This document shows positions 17,322-26,483 of a stretch of 64,000 nucleotides of DNA, in pieces. The notes under the pieces were generated by a model. That model was not told the origin of the DNA. It did not search any database and saw only the letters and a program-made list of their open reading frames with translations. The DNA comes from Pantoea sp. Ap-967 (GTDB lineage: Bacteria > Pseudomonadota > Gammaproteobacteria > Pseudomonadales > Pseudomonadaceae), in the NCBI RefSeq assembly GCF_011752565.1, contig NZ_VWXK01000030.1, positions 1 through 64,000 on the forward strand, in the 5' to 3' direction. Numbering within the stretch: position 1 is the first letter of the stretch; every line of letters begins with the position of its first letter. The position numbers were made by a program, and so were the translations under genes.

Positions 17322-17353
17322 GAGAAAGCCCGGCACAACCGCCGGGCTTTTTC
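17322..17353 (+). terminator. Terminator after the porin
   Basis: AGCCCGGC/GCCGGGCT stem with a 6-nt loop, preceded by GAGAA and followed by TTTTTC, 25 nt after the porin stop. Good Rho-independent terminator. Confidence 0.85.
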
Positions 17354-17456
17354 TTGGCTGACAACAGCCACGCCCTGGGGCATTCTGTACGCCTTCGTTT
17401 CACCCCCGTACAATGCGGGGCTATTTCAACGTCTTAGGCAATCGACACGGCTAACC

Positions 17457-19172
17457 ATGCGCACCAGTCAATATTTGCTCGCCACCCAGAAAGAAACCCC
17501 TGCCGACGCAGTGGTCATCAGCCACCAGCTCATGCTGCGCGCCGGCATGATCCGCAAACTGGCTTCCGGCCTGTACACCTGGCTGCCGATGGGCCTGCGG
17601 GTAATGCGCAAGGTCGAGAACGTGGTGCGTGAGGAAATGAACGCCGCCGGCGCCCTGGAAGTGCTGATGCCGAGCATCCAGCCCGCCGAACTGTGGCAGG
17701 AATCCGGCCGCTGGGAGCAGTACGGCCCTGAGCTGCTGCGCCTGAAGGACCGCCACCAGCGTGACTTCTGCGTCGGCCCGACCCACGAGGAAGTCATCAC
17801 CGACCTGGCCCGTAACGAGCTGTCCAGCTATAAACAGCTGCCGCTCAACATGTACCAGATCCAGACCAAGTTCCGTGACGAGATCCGCCCACGCTTCGGC
17901 CTGATGCGCGGCCGCGAATTCATCATGAAGGATGCCTACTCTTTCCATGCCGACCAGGCTTCCCTGCAGGAAACCTACGACCGCATGCACCAGGCATACA
18001 GCAACGTATTCACCCGCCTGGGCCTGGACTTCCGCCCAGTGCAGGCCGACACCGGCTCGATTGGCGGCAGCTACTCGCACGAATTCCACGTGCTGGCCGA
18101 GTCCGGCGAAGACGACGTGATCTTCAGCGACAGCTCCGATTACGCCGCCAACATCGAGAAAGCCGAAGCCATCCCACGTGAAACCGTGCGCCCTGCCCCT
18201 ACCGAGGAGCTGCGCCTGGTCGACACCCCGAATGCCAAGACCATCGCCCAGCTGGTGGAAAACCACGGCCTGGCGATTGAAAAAACCGTCAAGACCCTGA
18301 TCGTGCGCGGCGCCGAAGAAGGCAAACTGGTGGCGCTGGTGGTCCGTGGCGACCACGAGCTGAACGAAATCAAGGCAACCAAGCTGGAGCAGGTCGCCGA
18401 CCCGCTGGTGATGGCCACCGACGCCGAACTGCGCGACGCCATTGGCGCCGGCGCAGGCTCCCTGGGCCCGATGAACTTGCCGCTGGAAGTGGTGATCGAC
18501 CGTTCGGTCGCCCTGATGAGCGACTTCGGCATCGGCGCCAACATCGACGACAAGCACTACTTCGGCGTGAACTGGGAGCGTGACCTGCCGGTTCCTCAGG
18601 TCGCCGACATCCGTAACGTCGTCGAAGGCGACCCAAGCCCGGACGGCCAGGGCACCCTGGTGATCAAGCGCGGCATCGAAGTCGGCCACATCTTCCAGCT
18701 CGGCACCAAGTACAGCGAAGCGCTGAAGTGCCAGGTACTGGGCGAGAACGGCAAGCCGGTCGTGCTGTCCATGGGTTGCTACGGCATTGGCGTGTCCCGC
18801 GTGGTGGCTGCCGCCATCGAGCAGAGCTACGACGATAAAGGCATCATCTGGAACGACGCCCTGGCGCCCTTCCAGATCGCCCTGGTGCCACTGCGCTATG
18901 AAACCGAGGTGGTTCGCGAGGCCACCGACAAGCTCTACGCCGAACTGACTGCCGCTGGCTTCGAAGTGCTGCTGGACGACCGCGACAAGAAGACCAGCCC
19001 CGGCATCAAGTTCGCCGACATGGAGCTGATCGGCATTCCACACCGCATCGTCGTCAGCGACCGTGGCCTGGCCGACGGCAACCTGGAGTACAAGCACCGC
19101 ACCGAGCAGGACGCCCAGGCGTTGCCGCTCAATGAAGTGCTGACCTTCCTTAAGGCCCGCGTTCGTCGCTGA
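17457..19172 (+). CDS. proS: Proline-tRNA ligase
   Basis: Class II synthetase charging tRNA-Pro. The 571-aa length is normal for the bacterial form with an editing insertion. Features: N-terminal catalytic core (LASGLYTWLPMGLRVMRKVE), motif 2 (TKFRDEIRPRFGLMRGREF), the INS editing domain (about 225-405), and the C-terminal anticodon-binding domain. The ATG at 17457 gives the standard MRTSQYLLATQKETPADA start; the frame is open further upstream but crosses the porin terminator. A TACAAT at 17409-17414 is a candidate -10. Confidence 0.97.
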   Translation: MRTSQYLLATQKETPADAVVISHQLMLRAGMIRKLASGLYTWLPMGLRVMRKVENVVREEMNAAGALEVLMPSIQPAELWQESGRWEQYGPELLRLKDRHQRDFCVGPTHEEVITDLARNELSSYKQLPLNMYQIQTKFRDEIRPRFGLMRGREFIMKDAYSFHADQASLQETYDRMHQAYSNVFTRLGLDFRPVQADTGSIGGSYSHEFHVLAESGEDDVIFSDSSDYAANIEKAEAIPRETVRPAPTEELRLVDTPNAKTIAQLVENHGLAIEKTVKTLIVRGAEEGKLVALVVRGDHELNEIKATKLEQVADPLVMATDAELRDAIGAGAGSLGPMNLPLEVVIDRSVALMSDFGIGANIDDKHYFGVNWERDLPVPQVADIRNVVEGDPSPDGQGTLVIKRGIEVGHIFQLGTKYSEALKCQVLGENGKPVVLSMGCYGIGVSRVVAAAIEQSYDDKGIIWNDALAPFQIALVPLRYETEVVREATDKLYAELTAAGFEVLLDDRDKKTSPGIKFADMELIGIPHRIVVSDRGLADGNLEYKHRTEQDAQALPLNEVLTFLKARVRR

Positions 19173-19192
19173 TAACCAATGCCCGAGTGATC

Positions 19193-20146
19193 ATGTCCAA
19201 GCGAAGTACCTTTACCCTGGGGGGCGCCGCACTATGCGGCGCCCTGCTCGTCAGCGGTTGCGCCAACCAGATGTCCCAACGCAGCGACCATGAGGAGCGC
19301 GTCGAGCGCAAGCTGCTCGAACACACCCTGCAGATCGATGTCGGCGAGCCGAAGGTGATGGAGCTTCCGCAGCGGCGTGTGCGCATTCATGAGCAGAAGC
19401 GTTTCGAGGTTACCGAGTACGAGGTCACGCGCCGCTACGACCGCTACACGCCCTACCAGCCCTGGCGGGAAATCTACGAGATTCCGCTGGGCGCGGTGGC
19501 TGTGGTGGCGGGCATCGGTGCCAACGTGGTCAACGTATTTGCCTTGGGCAACCTGCCAGACAGCGTGACCCACGACTGGCTCAGCTATGGCCTGGACGGG
19601 CTCAACCCGTTCATGAACGCGCCGTCCAATGGCCGTGCCCAGCAGAACCTGGCGGGCATCAGCGAAGTGCAGAAGGACAAGCGTGAAGAATTCACCAGCC
19701 TGCCCTGGAACGAGCGGTTGGTCGAAGTGAAAGCGGGCAAGCTGACCCACGAACTGACCACCGACAAGAATGGCGTGTTGCGCCTGAACCTGTTGGACAG
19801 CCCGTTCTCCGAGCAGCATCTGAACAACGTGGGCACCTTGCACTTGCAGGTGGTCGACGAAGACAACGGCGTGCGTGGCGATGCCAGCCTGCTGGTCAGC
19901 GCAACCCTGCGCAACAAGCTGCGCGAAGCCCATGAGCTGATCTTCGATGACCTTGAAGATGACGATGTCGGCCAGTGGGTACACCGGGTCAAGCGCCTTT
20001 CGGAGCTGGGCCTGGAAGAGGAAGCCAGTGAAATGGAGCAGAGCCTGGTGGAGTTGACCCGCAACGACCCGGAACTGCAACAGGAGTTTCTCAAGGCACT
20101 GACCAAGGCCACTGGCCGGTTGGTGGCCGACCCAGGGGCGCTGTAA
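19193..20146 (+). CDS. Conserved lipoprotein of unknown function
   Basis: 317-aa protein with a lipoprotein signal: basic start MSKRSTF, hydrophobic core and lipobox LVSGC (Cys near residue 21). The mature part is charged, contains one hydrophobic segment (LGAVAVVAGIGANVVNVFAL, about 98-117), and ends with an acidic helical region. The ATG at 19193 was chosen over a GTG six bases upstream. It follows proS by 20 nt and could be co-transcribed. No function can be assigned. Confidence 0.85.
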   Translation: MSKRSTFTLGGAALCGALLVSGCANQMSQRSDHEERVERKLLEHTLQIDVGEPKVMELPQRRVRIHEQKRFEVTEYEVTRRYDRYTPYQPWREIYEIPLGAVAVVAGIGANVVNVFALGNLPDSVTHDWLSYGLDGLNPFMNAPSNGRAQQNLAGISEVQKDKREEFTSLPWNERLVEVKAGKLTHELTTDKNGVLRLNLLDSPFSEQHLNNVGTLHLQVVDEDNGVRGDASLLVSATLRNKLREAHELIFDDLEDDDVGQWVHRVKRLSELGLEEEASEMEQSLVELTRNDPELQQEFLKALTKATGRLVADPGAL

Positions 20147-20154
20147 GGTCAACG

Positions 20155-20256
20155 AAAGGGGCTGCTTTGCAGCCGATCGCAGGCAAGCCTGCTCCTACAA
20201 GATGCTGAACCTGTAGGAGCAGGCTTGCCTGCGATGGGCCGCCAAGCGGCCCCTTT
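20155..20256. repeat. REP inverted pair between the lipoprotein gene and dinB
   Basis: Two opposed REP copies of a variant type (core GTAGGAGCAGGCTTGCCTGCGAT) with extended flanking complementarity (AAAGGGGC...GCCCCTTTT). It abuts the dinB stop and lies between convergent genes, so it can serve as a bidirectional terminator. Confidence 0.85.
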
Positions 20257-21321
20257 TCATTGCGCCGGAAACAGCTCCAACTGCTCGTGCGCACCCCGCA
20301 GGTCGCGCAACCTCACCCCCACCCCCAGCAAGCGCACCGGTTTGCCTCCCCGGGCGAACGCCTGGCGCAGCAGCTGTTTATAGCTTTCCAGGTCCCTGCC
20401 CGCGCCGGCTTGCTCCAGGGTGGTCTGGCTGAAATCGTGGAACTTGACCTTGACGAACGGTTTATCGGGTCGGTAACTGCTGTCCATCCGCTCGATCCGC
20501 TCATTCAGGCTGGCCAGCAGCTCAGGCAGGCGCTCAAGGCAACTGGCCAGGTCTGGCAGGTCGGTATCGTAGGTGTTTTCAACACTGACCGACTGGCGGC
20601 GGCTGTCATTGTGCACCACGCGCTCATCGATGCCCCGCGCCAGCCCCCACAAACGCTCGCCGAAACTGCCAAACTCACGCGCCAGCGCCAGCCGCGACCA
20701 ATCTCGCAGGTGCAGGCAGGTGTTTATTCCCAAGCGGTTCAGCTTGTCTGCCGTGACCTTGCCAACGCCATGCAACTTGGCCACCGGCAAGGCCGCCACG
20801 AAGGTTTCCACCTGGCCTGGCGTGATCACGAACAGGCCGTTGGGTTTACGCCAATCACTGGCAATCTTGGCCAGGAACTTGTTAGGCGCAACCCCCGCTG
20901 AAACGGTGATATGCAAGGTACGCGCAACCCGCCTGCGGATATCTTCGGCGATGCGCGTGGCGCTGCCGGCATACCACTGGCTGTCGGTGACATCCAGGTA
21001 GGCTTCGTCGAGGGACAACGGTTCGATCAGCTCGGTGTAGTCGCGGAAGATCGCATGAATCTCCCGGGAGGCTTCACGGTAGGCGTCGAAACGCGGCTTG
21101 ACGATTTCCAGGTCCGGGCACAGCTTGAGCGCATGGTGCGACGACATTGCCGAACGCACCCCGTAGGCGCGCGCTTCATAATTACAGGTGGCAATCACCC
21201 CACGGCGGTCGGGCGACCCGCCCACGGCCATGGGCCTGCCCGCCAGGCGTGGGTCATCGCGCATCTCGATCGCGGCGTAAAAGCAATCGCAGTCGATGTG
21301 GATGATCTTGCGCACGGACAT
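20257..21321 (-). CDS. dinB: DNA polymerase IV (DinB)
   Basis: Y-family translesion polymerase. The 354-aa protein has the catalytic motifs IIHIDCDCFYAAIEM (Asp and the steric-gate region) and SLDEAYLDV (Asp-Glu), helix-hairpin-helix ELHGVGKVTADKL-like sequence, and a C-terminal little-finger domain. The frame opens at 21396 but the ATG at 21321 gives the family start MSVRKIIHIDCD. A LexA-type box lies 15 bp upstream, placing it in the SOS regulon. Confidence 0.97.
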   Translation of the reverse strand: MSVRKIIHIDCDCFYAAIEMRDDPRLAGRPMAVGGSPDRRGVIATCNYEARAYGVRSAMSSHHALKLCPDLEIVKPRFDAYREASREIHAIFRDYTELIEPLSLDEAYLDVTDSQWYAGSATRIAEDIRRRVARTLHITVSAGVAPNKFLAKIASDWRKPNGLFVITPGQVETFVAALPVAKLHGVGKVTADKLNRLGINTCLHLRDWSRLALAREFGSFGERLWGLARGIDERVVHNDSRRQSVSVENTYDTDLPDLASCLERLPELLASLNERIERMDSSYRPDKPFVKVKFHDFSQTTLEQAGAGRDLESYKQLLRQAFARGGKPVRLLGVGVRLRDLRGAHEQLELFPAQ

Positions 21322-21336
21322 AGATGACGGCCACCA

Positions 21337-21352
21337 CTGTAAATTCATACAG
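21337..21352 (-). promoter_or_regulatory. LexA (SOS) box of dinB
   Basis: CTGTATGAATTTACAG on the minus strand: CTGT-N8-ACAG with an AT-rich centre, 16 bp upstream of the dinB ATG. It matches the gammaproteobacterial LexA consensus. Confidence 0.85.
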
Positions 21353-21483
21353 ATAGTAGCGCATGCCCAAGCAGCAGAAACAGCCCACTTCGACAATCGG
21401 CCTGAAACGCCCGCCCCAGCTGAGCCGCGGCCCGGTTACAGGCACGTAAGGGTTTGAACAAAAACGGTTTTTTTAAGATAACT

Positions 21484-21512
21484 GTTGACACCTCGGGGAA
21501 AATCCGTAGAAT
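21484..21512 (+). promoter_or_regulatory. Promoter of initiator tRNA copy 1
   Basis: Perfect -35 TTGACA (21484-21489), 17-bp spacer, -10 TAGAAT (21507-21512), 14 bp before the tRNA start. Confidence 0.85.
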
Positions 21513-21525
21513 TCGATCTCACAGG

Positions 21526-21602
<77 letters not shown>

Positions 21603-21610
21603 GATTCGAG

Positions 21611-21643
21611 AAAAAGGCCACTGTTAACGCAGTGGCCTTTTTT
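21611..21643 (+). terminator. Terminator of initiator tRNA copy 1
   Basis: AAAGGCCACTG/CAGTGGCCTTT hairpin followed by TTTTTTC, 9 nt after the tRNA. Confidence 0.9.
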
Positions 21644-21699
21644 CTTATGCGCGGATTTTCTCTCGCCTGAAAAAATCGCGACAAATCAATGACTAGCGC

Positions 21700-21727
21700 T
21701 TGACACTAAGTGTTTAAGCTGTAGAAT
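21700..21727 (+). promoter_or_regulatory. Promoter of initiator tRNA copy 2
   Basis: -35 TTGACA (21700-21705), 16-bp spacer, -10 TAGAAT (21722-21727). The -10 to tRNA segment (GTAGAATTCGAT...CACAGG) is almost identical to that of copy 1, showing a tandem duplication. Confidence 0.85.
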
Positions 21728-21740
21728 TCGATTCCACAGG

Positions 21741-21817
<77 letters not shown>

Positions 21818-21825
21818 GATTCATG

Positions 21826-21859
21826 AAAAAGGCCACTGTCGATACAGTGGCCTTTTTTA
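21826..21859 (+). terminator. Terminator of initiator tRNA copy 2
   Basis: Same GGCCACTG/CAGTGGCC stem as after copy 1 with a changed loop (TCGATA), followed by TTTTTTATT. Confidence 0.9.
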
Positions 21860-21874
21860 TTGCCTGCAATTCCA

Positions 21875-21961
21875 TGTAGGAGCGGGCTTGACCCGCGAAC
21901 ACCGGCTCAGCCGGTGCCTCCCATCGCGGCGCTTGCTTCGCGGGGCAAGCCCGCTCCTACA
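21875..21961. repeat. REP inverted pair between initiator tRNA copies 2 and 3
   Basis: Opposed REP copies (GTAGGAGCGGGCTTGACCCGCGAA and its complement-type partner) with a small internal ACCGGCTCAGCCGGT hairpin. It separates the third tRNA copy from the duplicated pair. Confidence 0.85.
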
Positions 21962-22068
21962 AAGGATGGCGGCGCGCCTACGTGCAATGTTCCCTGCGCG
22001 ACAGCGCAGCCCGCAGGGCTGGGTTATCTCCTACAGAACGCGATTTTCAGCACCTTGAAAGATTTCCC

Positions 22069-22096
22069 TTGACCCGTGCACATGAAGCTGTACAAT
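22069..22096 (+). promoter_or_regulatory. Promoter of initiator tRNA copy 3
   Basis: -35 TTGACC (22069-22074), 16-bp spacer, -10 TACAAT (22091-22096). Flanking sequence differs from copies 1 and 2. Confidence 0.8.
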
Positions 22097-22108
22097 GCGC
22101 CCCTCTGA

Positions 22109-22185
<77 letters not shown>

Positions 22186-22199
22186 TATTCGTCAGAACA

Positions 22200-22236
22200 A
22201 ACCCCGCCTGCCTCACAGCAGCGCGGGGTTTGTTGC
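22200..22236 (+). terminator. Terminator of initiator tRNA copy 3
   Basis: ACCCCGC/GCGGGGT stem with a 15-nt loop, followed by TTGTTGCATTT, 15 nt after the tRNA. Confidence 0.75.
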
Positions 22237-22433
22237 ATTTCGTCGCCTGAAAAACCTTTACACTCCCGTGAACCCTCCGTTTTGAGGGGTGTAACCTGAG
22301 AATGAACTATCTTTAACGCTGCCGGACGACTGAAAGTAACGTTGCCCGGAGTACTATCTGGATACGTTTTCCAAAGGGACTTTCACTTGGCCGCAGCTCT
22401 CCCCCTCCTCGCGCAGCACGCTCGAGGCATTTC

Positions 22434-25076
22434 ATGACTTCCCATAATCCAGAACCCCAAGTGCCGCTTGCCTCGGCACTGCCCACGGCTGCCCAGCGCC
22501 TGCCCTGGCTGGAGCGCCTGAGCCGCTACCGCCAGCCGATCAGCCTTGGGGTCACGCTGCTGCTGTTTGCCCTGGCGCTGATTGCCTGCCGCCACCTGCT
22601 GAGTGAACTGGACATCTATGCACTGCACGATGCGATGCTCGATGTCCCCGCCCATTCGTTGATCGGCGCGGTGCTGGCGACCATCGTCGGTTTCGTGATC
22701 TTGCTGGGCTACGAGTGGTCGGCCAGCCGCTATGCAGCGGTCAAGCTGCCGGCGAAAACCCTGGTGATGGGAGGCTTCAGCGCCTTCGCCATCGGCAACG
22801 CCATTGGCCTGTCGATGCTATCGGGCGGCTCGGTGCGCTACCGCTTGTATGCCCGCCAGGGCCTGGGTGCCGCCGAAGTGGCGCGCATGACCGTGTTCGC
22901 CAGCCTTTCGCTTGGCTGTGCATTGCCGCCGCTGGCCGCGCTTGCCACCCTGAGCGACCTGCATTCCGCTGCCACGGCCCTGCGCCTGCCGGTAGGCCTG
23001 CTGGCAAGCATTGCCGTTGCCGTTCTGGCCATCACAGCGGTTCTGGTGGCCGGCCTGTATCGGCGCCGCCTGCCAGAGCAACCCCTGGCCGACAACCTGC
23101 TGGTGCAGCTGGGCCGACGCACCTTGCGCCTGCCCGGCGGCCGCCTGGCGGCCCTGCAACTGCTGATTACCGCACTGGACGTGGCGGCCGCCGCCACCGT
23201 GCTCTACCTGCTGCTGCCAGAAGCGCCGCCGTTCGGCGCCTTCGTGCTGGTTTACCTGCTGGCCCTGGCCGCGGGCGTGCTCAGCCACGTGCCAGGCGGC
23301 GTGGGGGTGTTCGAAGCGATTCTTCTGGCCGCCTTCGCCGACCAGCTGGGCGCCGCCCCACTGGCCGCCGCCCTGCTGCTGTACCGACTGATCTACGTGG
23401 TGCTGCCCTTGCTGCTGGCCTGTGTGCTGCTGCTGGCCAACGAAGCGCGGCGCCTGCTGTTCGCCCAGCAAGCGATCAAGGCAGCATCCGGCCTTGGCGC
23501 GCCGATCCTGGCCATTCTGGTATTCCTCTCGGGCGTGGTGCTGCTGTTCTCCGGCGCCACCCCGGAAATCGACACGCGCCTGGAACACATGGGCTTCCTG
23601 GTACCGCACCGGCTGATCGACGCCTCGCACTTTGGCGCCAGCCTGATCGGCGTGCTCTGCCTGTTGCTGGCCCAGGGCCTGCGCCGTCGCCTGTCGGCTG
23701 CCTGGCTGCTGACCACCGTCTTGCTGCTGGTTGGCGCGCTGTTGTCGATTCTCAAAGGCTTCGACTGGGAAGAAGCCAGCCTGCTGACCATGACCGCTGC
23801 CCTGCTGGCGGTATTCCGTCGTTCGTTCTACCGCCCGAGCCGGTTGCTGGAGCTACCGTTCTCGCCGGTGTACCTGGTGGCCAGCGCCTGTGTGGTCGGC
23901 GCCTCGGTGTGGCTGTTGCTGTTCGCCTACCAGGACGTGCCCTACACCCACAAGCTATGGTGGCAGTTCACCCTCGACGCCGACGCCCCACGCGGCCTGC
24001 GCGCCGCCCTGGGCAGCGCGGTGCTGCTGGTGATCGTCGCCCTGACCTGGCTGCTGCGCACTGCCCGCCCGGTCATTCACCTGCCCGACGACGCCGAACT
24101 GCAGCGCGCCAACCGCATCCTGCTGGCCTCCGATCAGCCCGACGGCGGCCTGGCCCTGACTGGCGACAAGGCGTTGCTGTTCCACCCCAGCGACAATGCT
24201 TTCCTCATGTATGCACGCCGTGGCCGCAGCTTGGTGGCGCTGTACGACCCGATCGGCCCGGCCCAGGAACGCGCCGAGATGATCTGGCAGTTCCGCGACC
24301 TGTGCGACCTGCACCACGCCCGCCCGGTGTTCTACCAGGTGCGTGCGGAGAACCTGCCGTTCTACATGGACATCGGCCTGACCGCCCTGAAACTTGGCGA
24401 GGAGGCGCGGGTCGACCTGCGCCGCTTCGACCTCGAAGCCAAGGGCAAGGAAATGAAGGACCTGCGCTACACCTGGAACCGCGGCGGCCGGGACGGCCTG
24501 AGCCTGGAAATCCACGAGCCTGGCCAGGCGCCTTTGGCCGAGCTCAAGGAAATTTCCGACGCCTGGCTCGGCGGCAAGAACGTGCGCGAGAAAGGCTTCT
24601 CGCTGGGGCGCTTCAGCCCCGAATACCTGCAGCACTTCCGTATCGCCCTGATTCGTTTCCAGGGCCGGCCGGTGGCCTTCGCCAACCTGCTGGAAACCCA
24701 CAGCAACGAACTGGCCAGCCTCGACCTGATGCGCGCTCACCCCGAGGCGCCGAAGCTGACCATGGAATTCATGATGATCGGCTTGATCCTGCATTACAAA
24801 AGCCATGACTACGGCCGCTTCAGCCTGGGCATGGTACCGCTCTCCGGCCTGCAGCCCCGGCGTGGCGCACCCTTGACCCAGCGCCTGGGGTCGATGGTGT
24901 TCCGCCGCGGTGAGCAGCTTTACAACTTCCAGGGCCTGCGGCGCTTCAAGGACAAGTTCCAGCCGGACTGGGAACCTCGTTACATGGCCGTGCCGGCCGG
25001 GCTCGACCCGCTGGTGGCACTGGCCGACACTGCCGCCCTGATCGCTGGCGGCCTGACTGGATTGGTGAAACGTTGA
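22434..25076 (+). CDS. mprF: MprF: aminoacyl-phosphatidylglycerol synthase/flippase
   Basis: Transfers an amino acid from aminoacyl-tRNA to phosphatidylglycerol and flips the lipid, lowering the negative surface charge. The 880-aa protein has about 14 membrane helices (residues about 35-545), including the flippase signature SHVPGGVGVFEAILL, and a cytosolic C-terminal synthase domain (about 560-880) with GFSLGRFSPEYL and KFQPDWEPRYM. The P. aeruginosa homologue makes alanyl-PG; specificity here is inferred. A GAGG ribosome site precedes the ATG. The stop overlaps the next start (TGATG). Confidence 0.95.
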   Translation: MTSHNPEPQVPLASALPTAAQRLPWLERLSRYRQPISLGVTLLLFALALIACRHLLSELDIYALHDAMLDVPAHSLIGAVLATIVGFVILLGYEWSASRYAAVKLPAKTLVMGGFSAFAIGNAIGLSMLSGGSVRYRLYARQGLGAAEVARMTVFASLSLGCALPPLAALATLSDLHSAATALRLPVGLLASIAVAVLAITAVLVAGLYRRRLPEQPLADNLLVQLGRRTLRLPGGRLAALQLLITALDVAAAATVLYLLLPEAPPFGAFVLVYLLALAAGVLSHVPGGVGVFEAILLAAFADQLGAAPLAAALLLYRLIYVVLPLLLACVLLLANEARRLLFAQQAIKAASGLGAPILAILVFLSGVVLLFSGATPEIDTRLEHMGFLVPHRLIDASHFGASLIGVLCLLLAQGLRRRLSAAWLLTTVLLLVGALLSILKGFDWEEASLLTMTAALLAVFRRSFYRPSRLLELPFSPVYLVASACVVGASVWLLLFAYQDVPYTHKLWWQFTLDADAPRGLRAALGSAVLLVIVALTWLLRTARPVIHLPDDAELQRANRILLASDQPDGGLALTGDKALLFHPSDNAFLMYARRGRSLVALYDPIGPAQERAEMIWQFRDLCDLHHARPVFYQVRAENLPFYMDIGLTALKLGEEARVDLRRFDLEAKGKEMKDLRYTWNRGGRDGLSLEIHEPGQAPLAELKEISDAWLGGKNVREKGFSLGRFSPEYLQHFRIALIRFQGRPVAFANLLETHSNELASLDLMRAHPEAPKLTMEFMMIGLILHYKSHDYGRFSLGMVPLSGLQPRRGAPLTQRLGSMVFRRGEQLYNFQGLRRFKDKFQPDWEPRYMAVPAGLDPLVALADTAALIAGGLTGLVKR

Positions 25077-26368
25077 TGATCCGACGCTATTGGCTGTACG
25101 TACTGATACCTCTGCTGCTGGCCGCCCTGGCCGGTGCTGCGGCCTTCTGGCTGTGGACCCGCCCTGCCCCCGAGGCGCGCCTGGAGCAGCTGACCCTCAA
25201 TGACAGCAGCATCACCCGCGTGACCCCTGGCGTACACGCCAAGGCCCGGGTCGCCATCGGCGTCCCCCAGGACCAAGCCCTGACCGACAAGCAACTGCTG
25301 GACCTGAGCCAGGCCGGCGAAGCGCAACTGGTTCAGGTGATCCTGCCGCCCAATGACTGCGCCAAGCAACAACAGGCGATGGACCAGGCGCTGACCCAAC
25401 TGTCCGACAAGCCGACCCTGGTCGCCGGTATCGGCCCAGGTGCGGCCCAGGCCTGGCGCTGGCTGGCCACCCAGAGCGACGACAAGGCCCGGGCAATTTC
25501 GGTGGACTTCAGCCTGGAACAGCCTGGTTGCAAGGAAACCCTGCCCAAATCGGCGGCCCACGGCCACTGGAACGTGGCCTGGAACGACAACCCGGATGAC
25601 GCCAGCGCAGCCTTCGTGCGCGACCAGGCCAACGCCGAAACCAGCATCAGCGACTACGACATCCACCTGCCCCAGGTGCTCAAGGCGCAGTTGACCCAGG
25701 CCCTGGTCGGCCGTGACGGCAATGCCCTGGCCATTCCGGTGGTGGAAGTGCCGGCCGGCCAGACCACCGATACCGTCACCCTGTTCCTCTCCGGTGACGG
25801 CGGCTGGCGCGACCTGGACCGCGACGTGGCCGGTGAAATGGCCAAGCTCGGCTACCCAGTGGTCGGCATCGATACCTTGCGCTACTACTGGCAGCACAAG
25901 ACCCCGGAGCAAAGCGCCGCCGACCTGTCGGAACTGATGCAGCACTACCGTCAGAAGTGGGGCACCAAGCGCTTCGTGCTGACCGGCTACTCGTTCGGCG
26001 CCGACGTGCTGCCGGCCATCTACAACCGCCTGCCGGCCGAAGACCAGCAACGTATCGACGCAGTCGTACTGCTGGCCTTCGCCCGCAGCGGCAGCTTCGA
26101 GATCGAGGTTGAGGGCTGGTTGGGCAAGGAAGGCCAGGAAGCACCTACCGGGCCGGAAATGGCCAGGCTGCCGGCGTCGAAGGTGGTATGCGTGTATGGC
26201 GTGGAAGAAACCGACGAGAGCGGCTGCACCGACAAGACTGCCGTGGGCGAACGGATGAAGCTGCCAGGTGGTCACCACTTCGACGAGAACTACCCGGCGC
26301 TGGCCAAGCGCCTGATTGACGAGATCGAGACTCGCCAGGGCAAGTCCAGCGTGGCTGAACAGAACTGA
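25076..26368 (+). CDS. VirJ/AcvB-like periplasmic hydrolase
   Basis: 430-aa protein with one N-terminal membrane or signal helix (about 5-27) and a C-terminal alpha/beta-hydrolase domain. The nucleophile elbow is GYSFGAD, preceded by FLSGDGGWRDLD; a late histidine in LPGGHHFDENY fits the triad. In P. aeruginosa the homologue next to mprF hydrolyses alanyl-phosphatidylglycerol, so this is likely the turnover enzyme of the pair. Translation is coupled to mprF through TGATG; a TTG just upstream is less likely. Confidence 0.9.
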   Translation: MIRRYWLYVLIPLLLAALAGAAAFWLWTRPAPEARLEQLTLNDSSITRVTPGVHAKARVAIGVPQDQALTDKQLLDLSQAGEAQLVQVILPPNDCAKQQQAMDQALTQLSDKPTLVAGIGPGAAQAWRWLATQSDDKARAISVDFSLEQPGCKETLPKSAAHGHWNVAWNDNPDDASAAFVRDQANAETSISDYDIHLPQVLKAQLTQALVGRDGNALAIPVVEVPAGQTTDTVTLFLSGDGGWRDLDRDVAGEMAKLGYPVVGIDTLRYYWQHKTPEQSAADLSELMQHYRQKWGTKRFVLTGYSFGADVLPAIYNRLPAEDQQRIDAVVLLAFARSGSFEIEVEGWLGKEGQEAPTGPEMARLPASKVVCVYGVEETDESGCTDKTAVGERMKLPGGHHFDENYPALAKRLIDEIETRQGKSSVAEQN

Positions 26369-26381
26369 TCGTTCTCAGGGC

Positions 26382-26460
26382 CTGATCGCGAGCTGCGCTC
26401 GCTCCTACCAGGGGTCGTCAGCCTCATCCCGTGTAGGAGCGAGCAACGCTCGCGATGCGC
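26382..26460. repeat. REP inverted pair (GAGC variant) between convergent genes
   Basis: Two opposed copies of the second REP type (core GTAGGAGCGAGC...GCTCGCGAT) between the VirJ-like gene and kup. It lies in a convergent intergenic region and is the only terminator-like structure there. Confidence 0.8.
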
Positions 26461-26483
26461 CGCACCCGCGGCGCCCCCTTCCT

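Noticed and set aside
22715..24808. Second long frame within mprF
   Set aside because: Same-strand alternative frame, rich in Pro/Arg, with no conserved domain; mprF fully explains the region.
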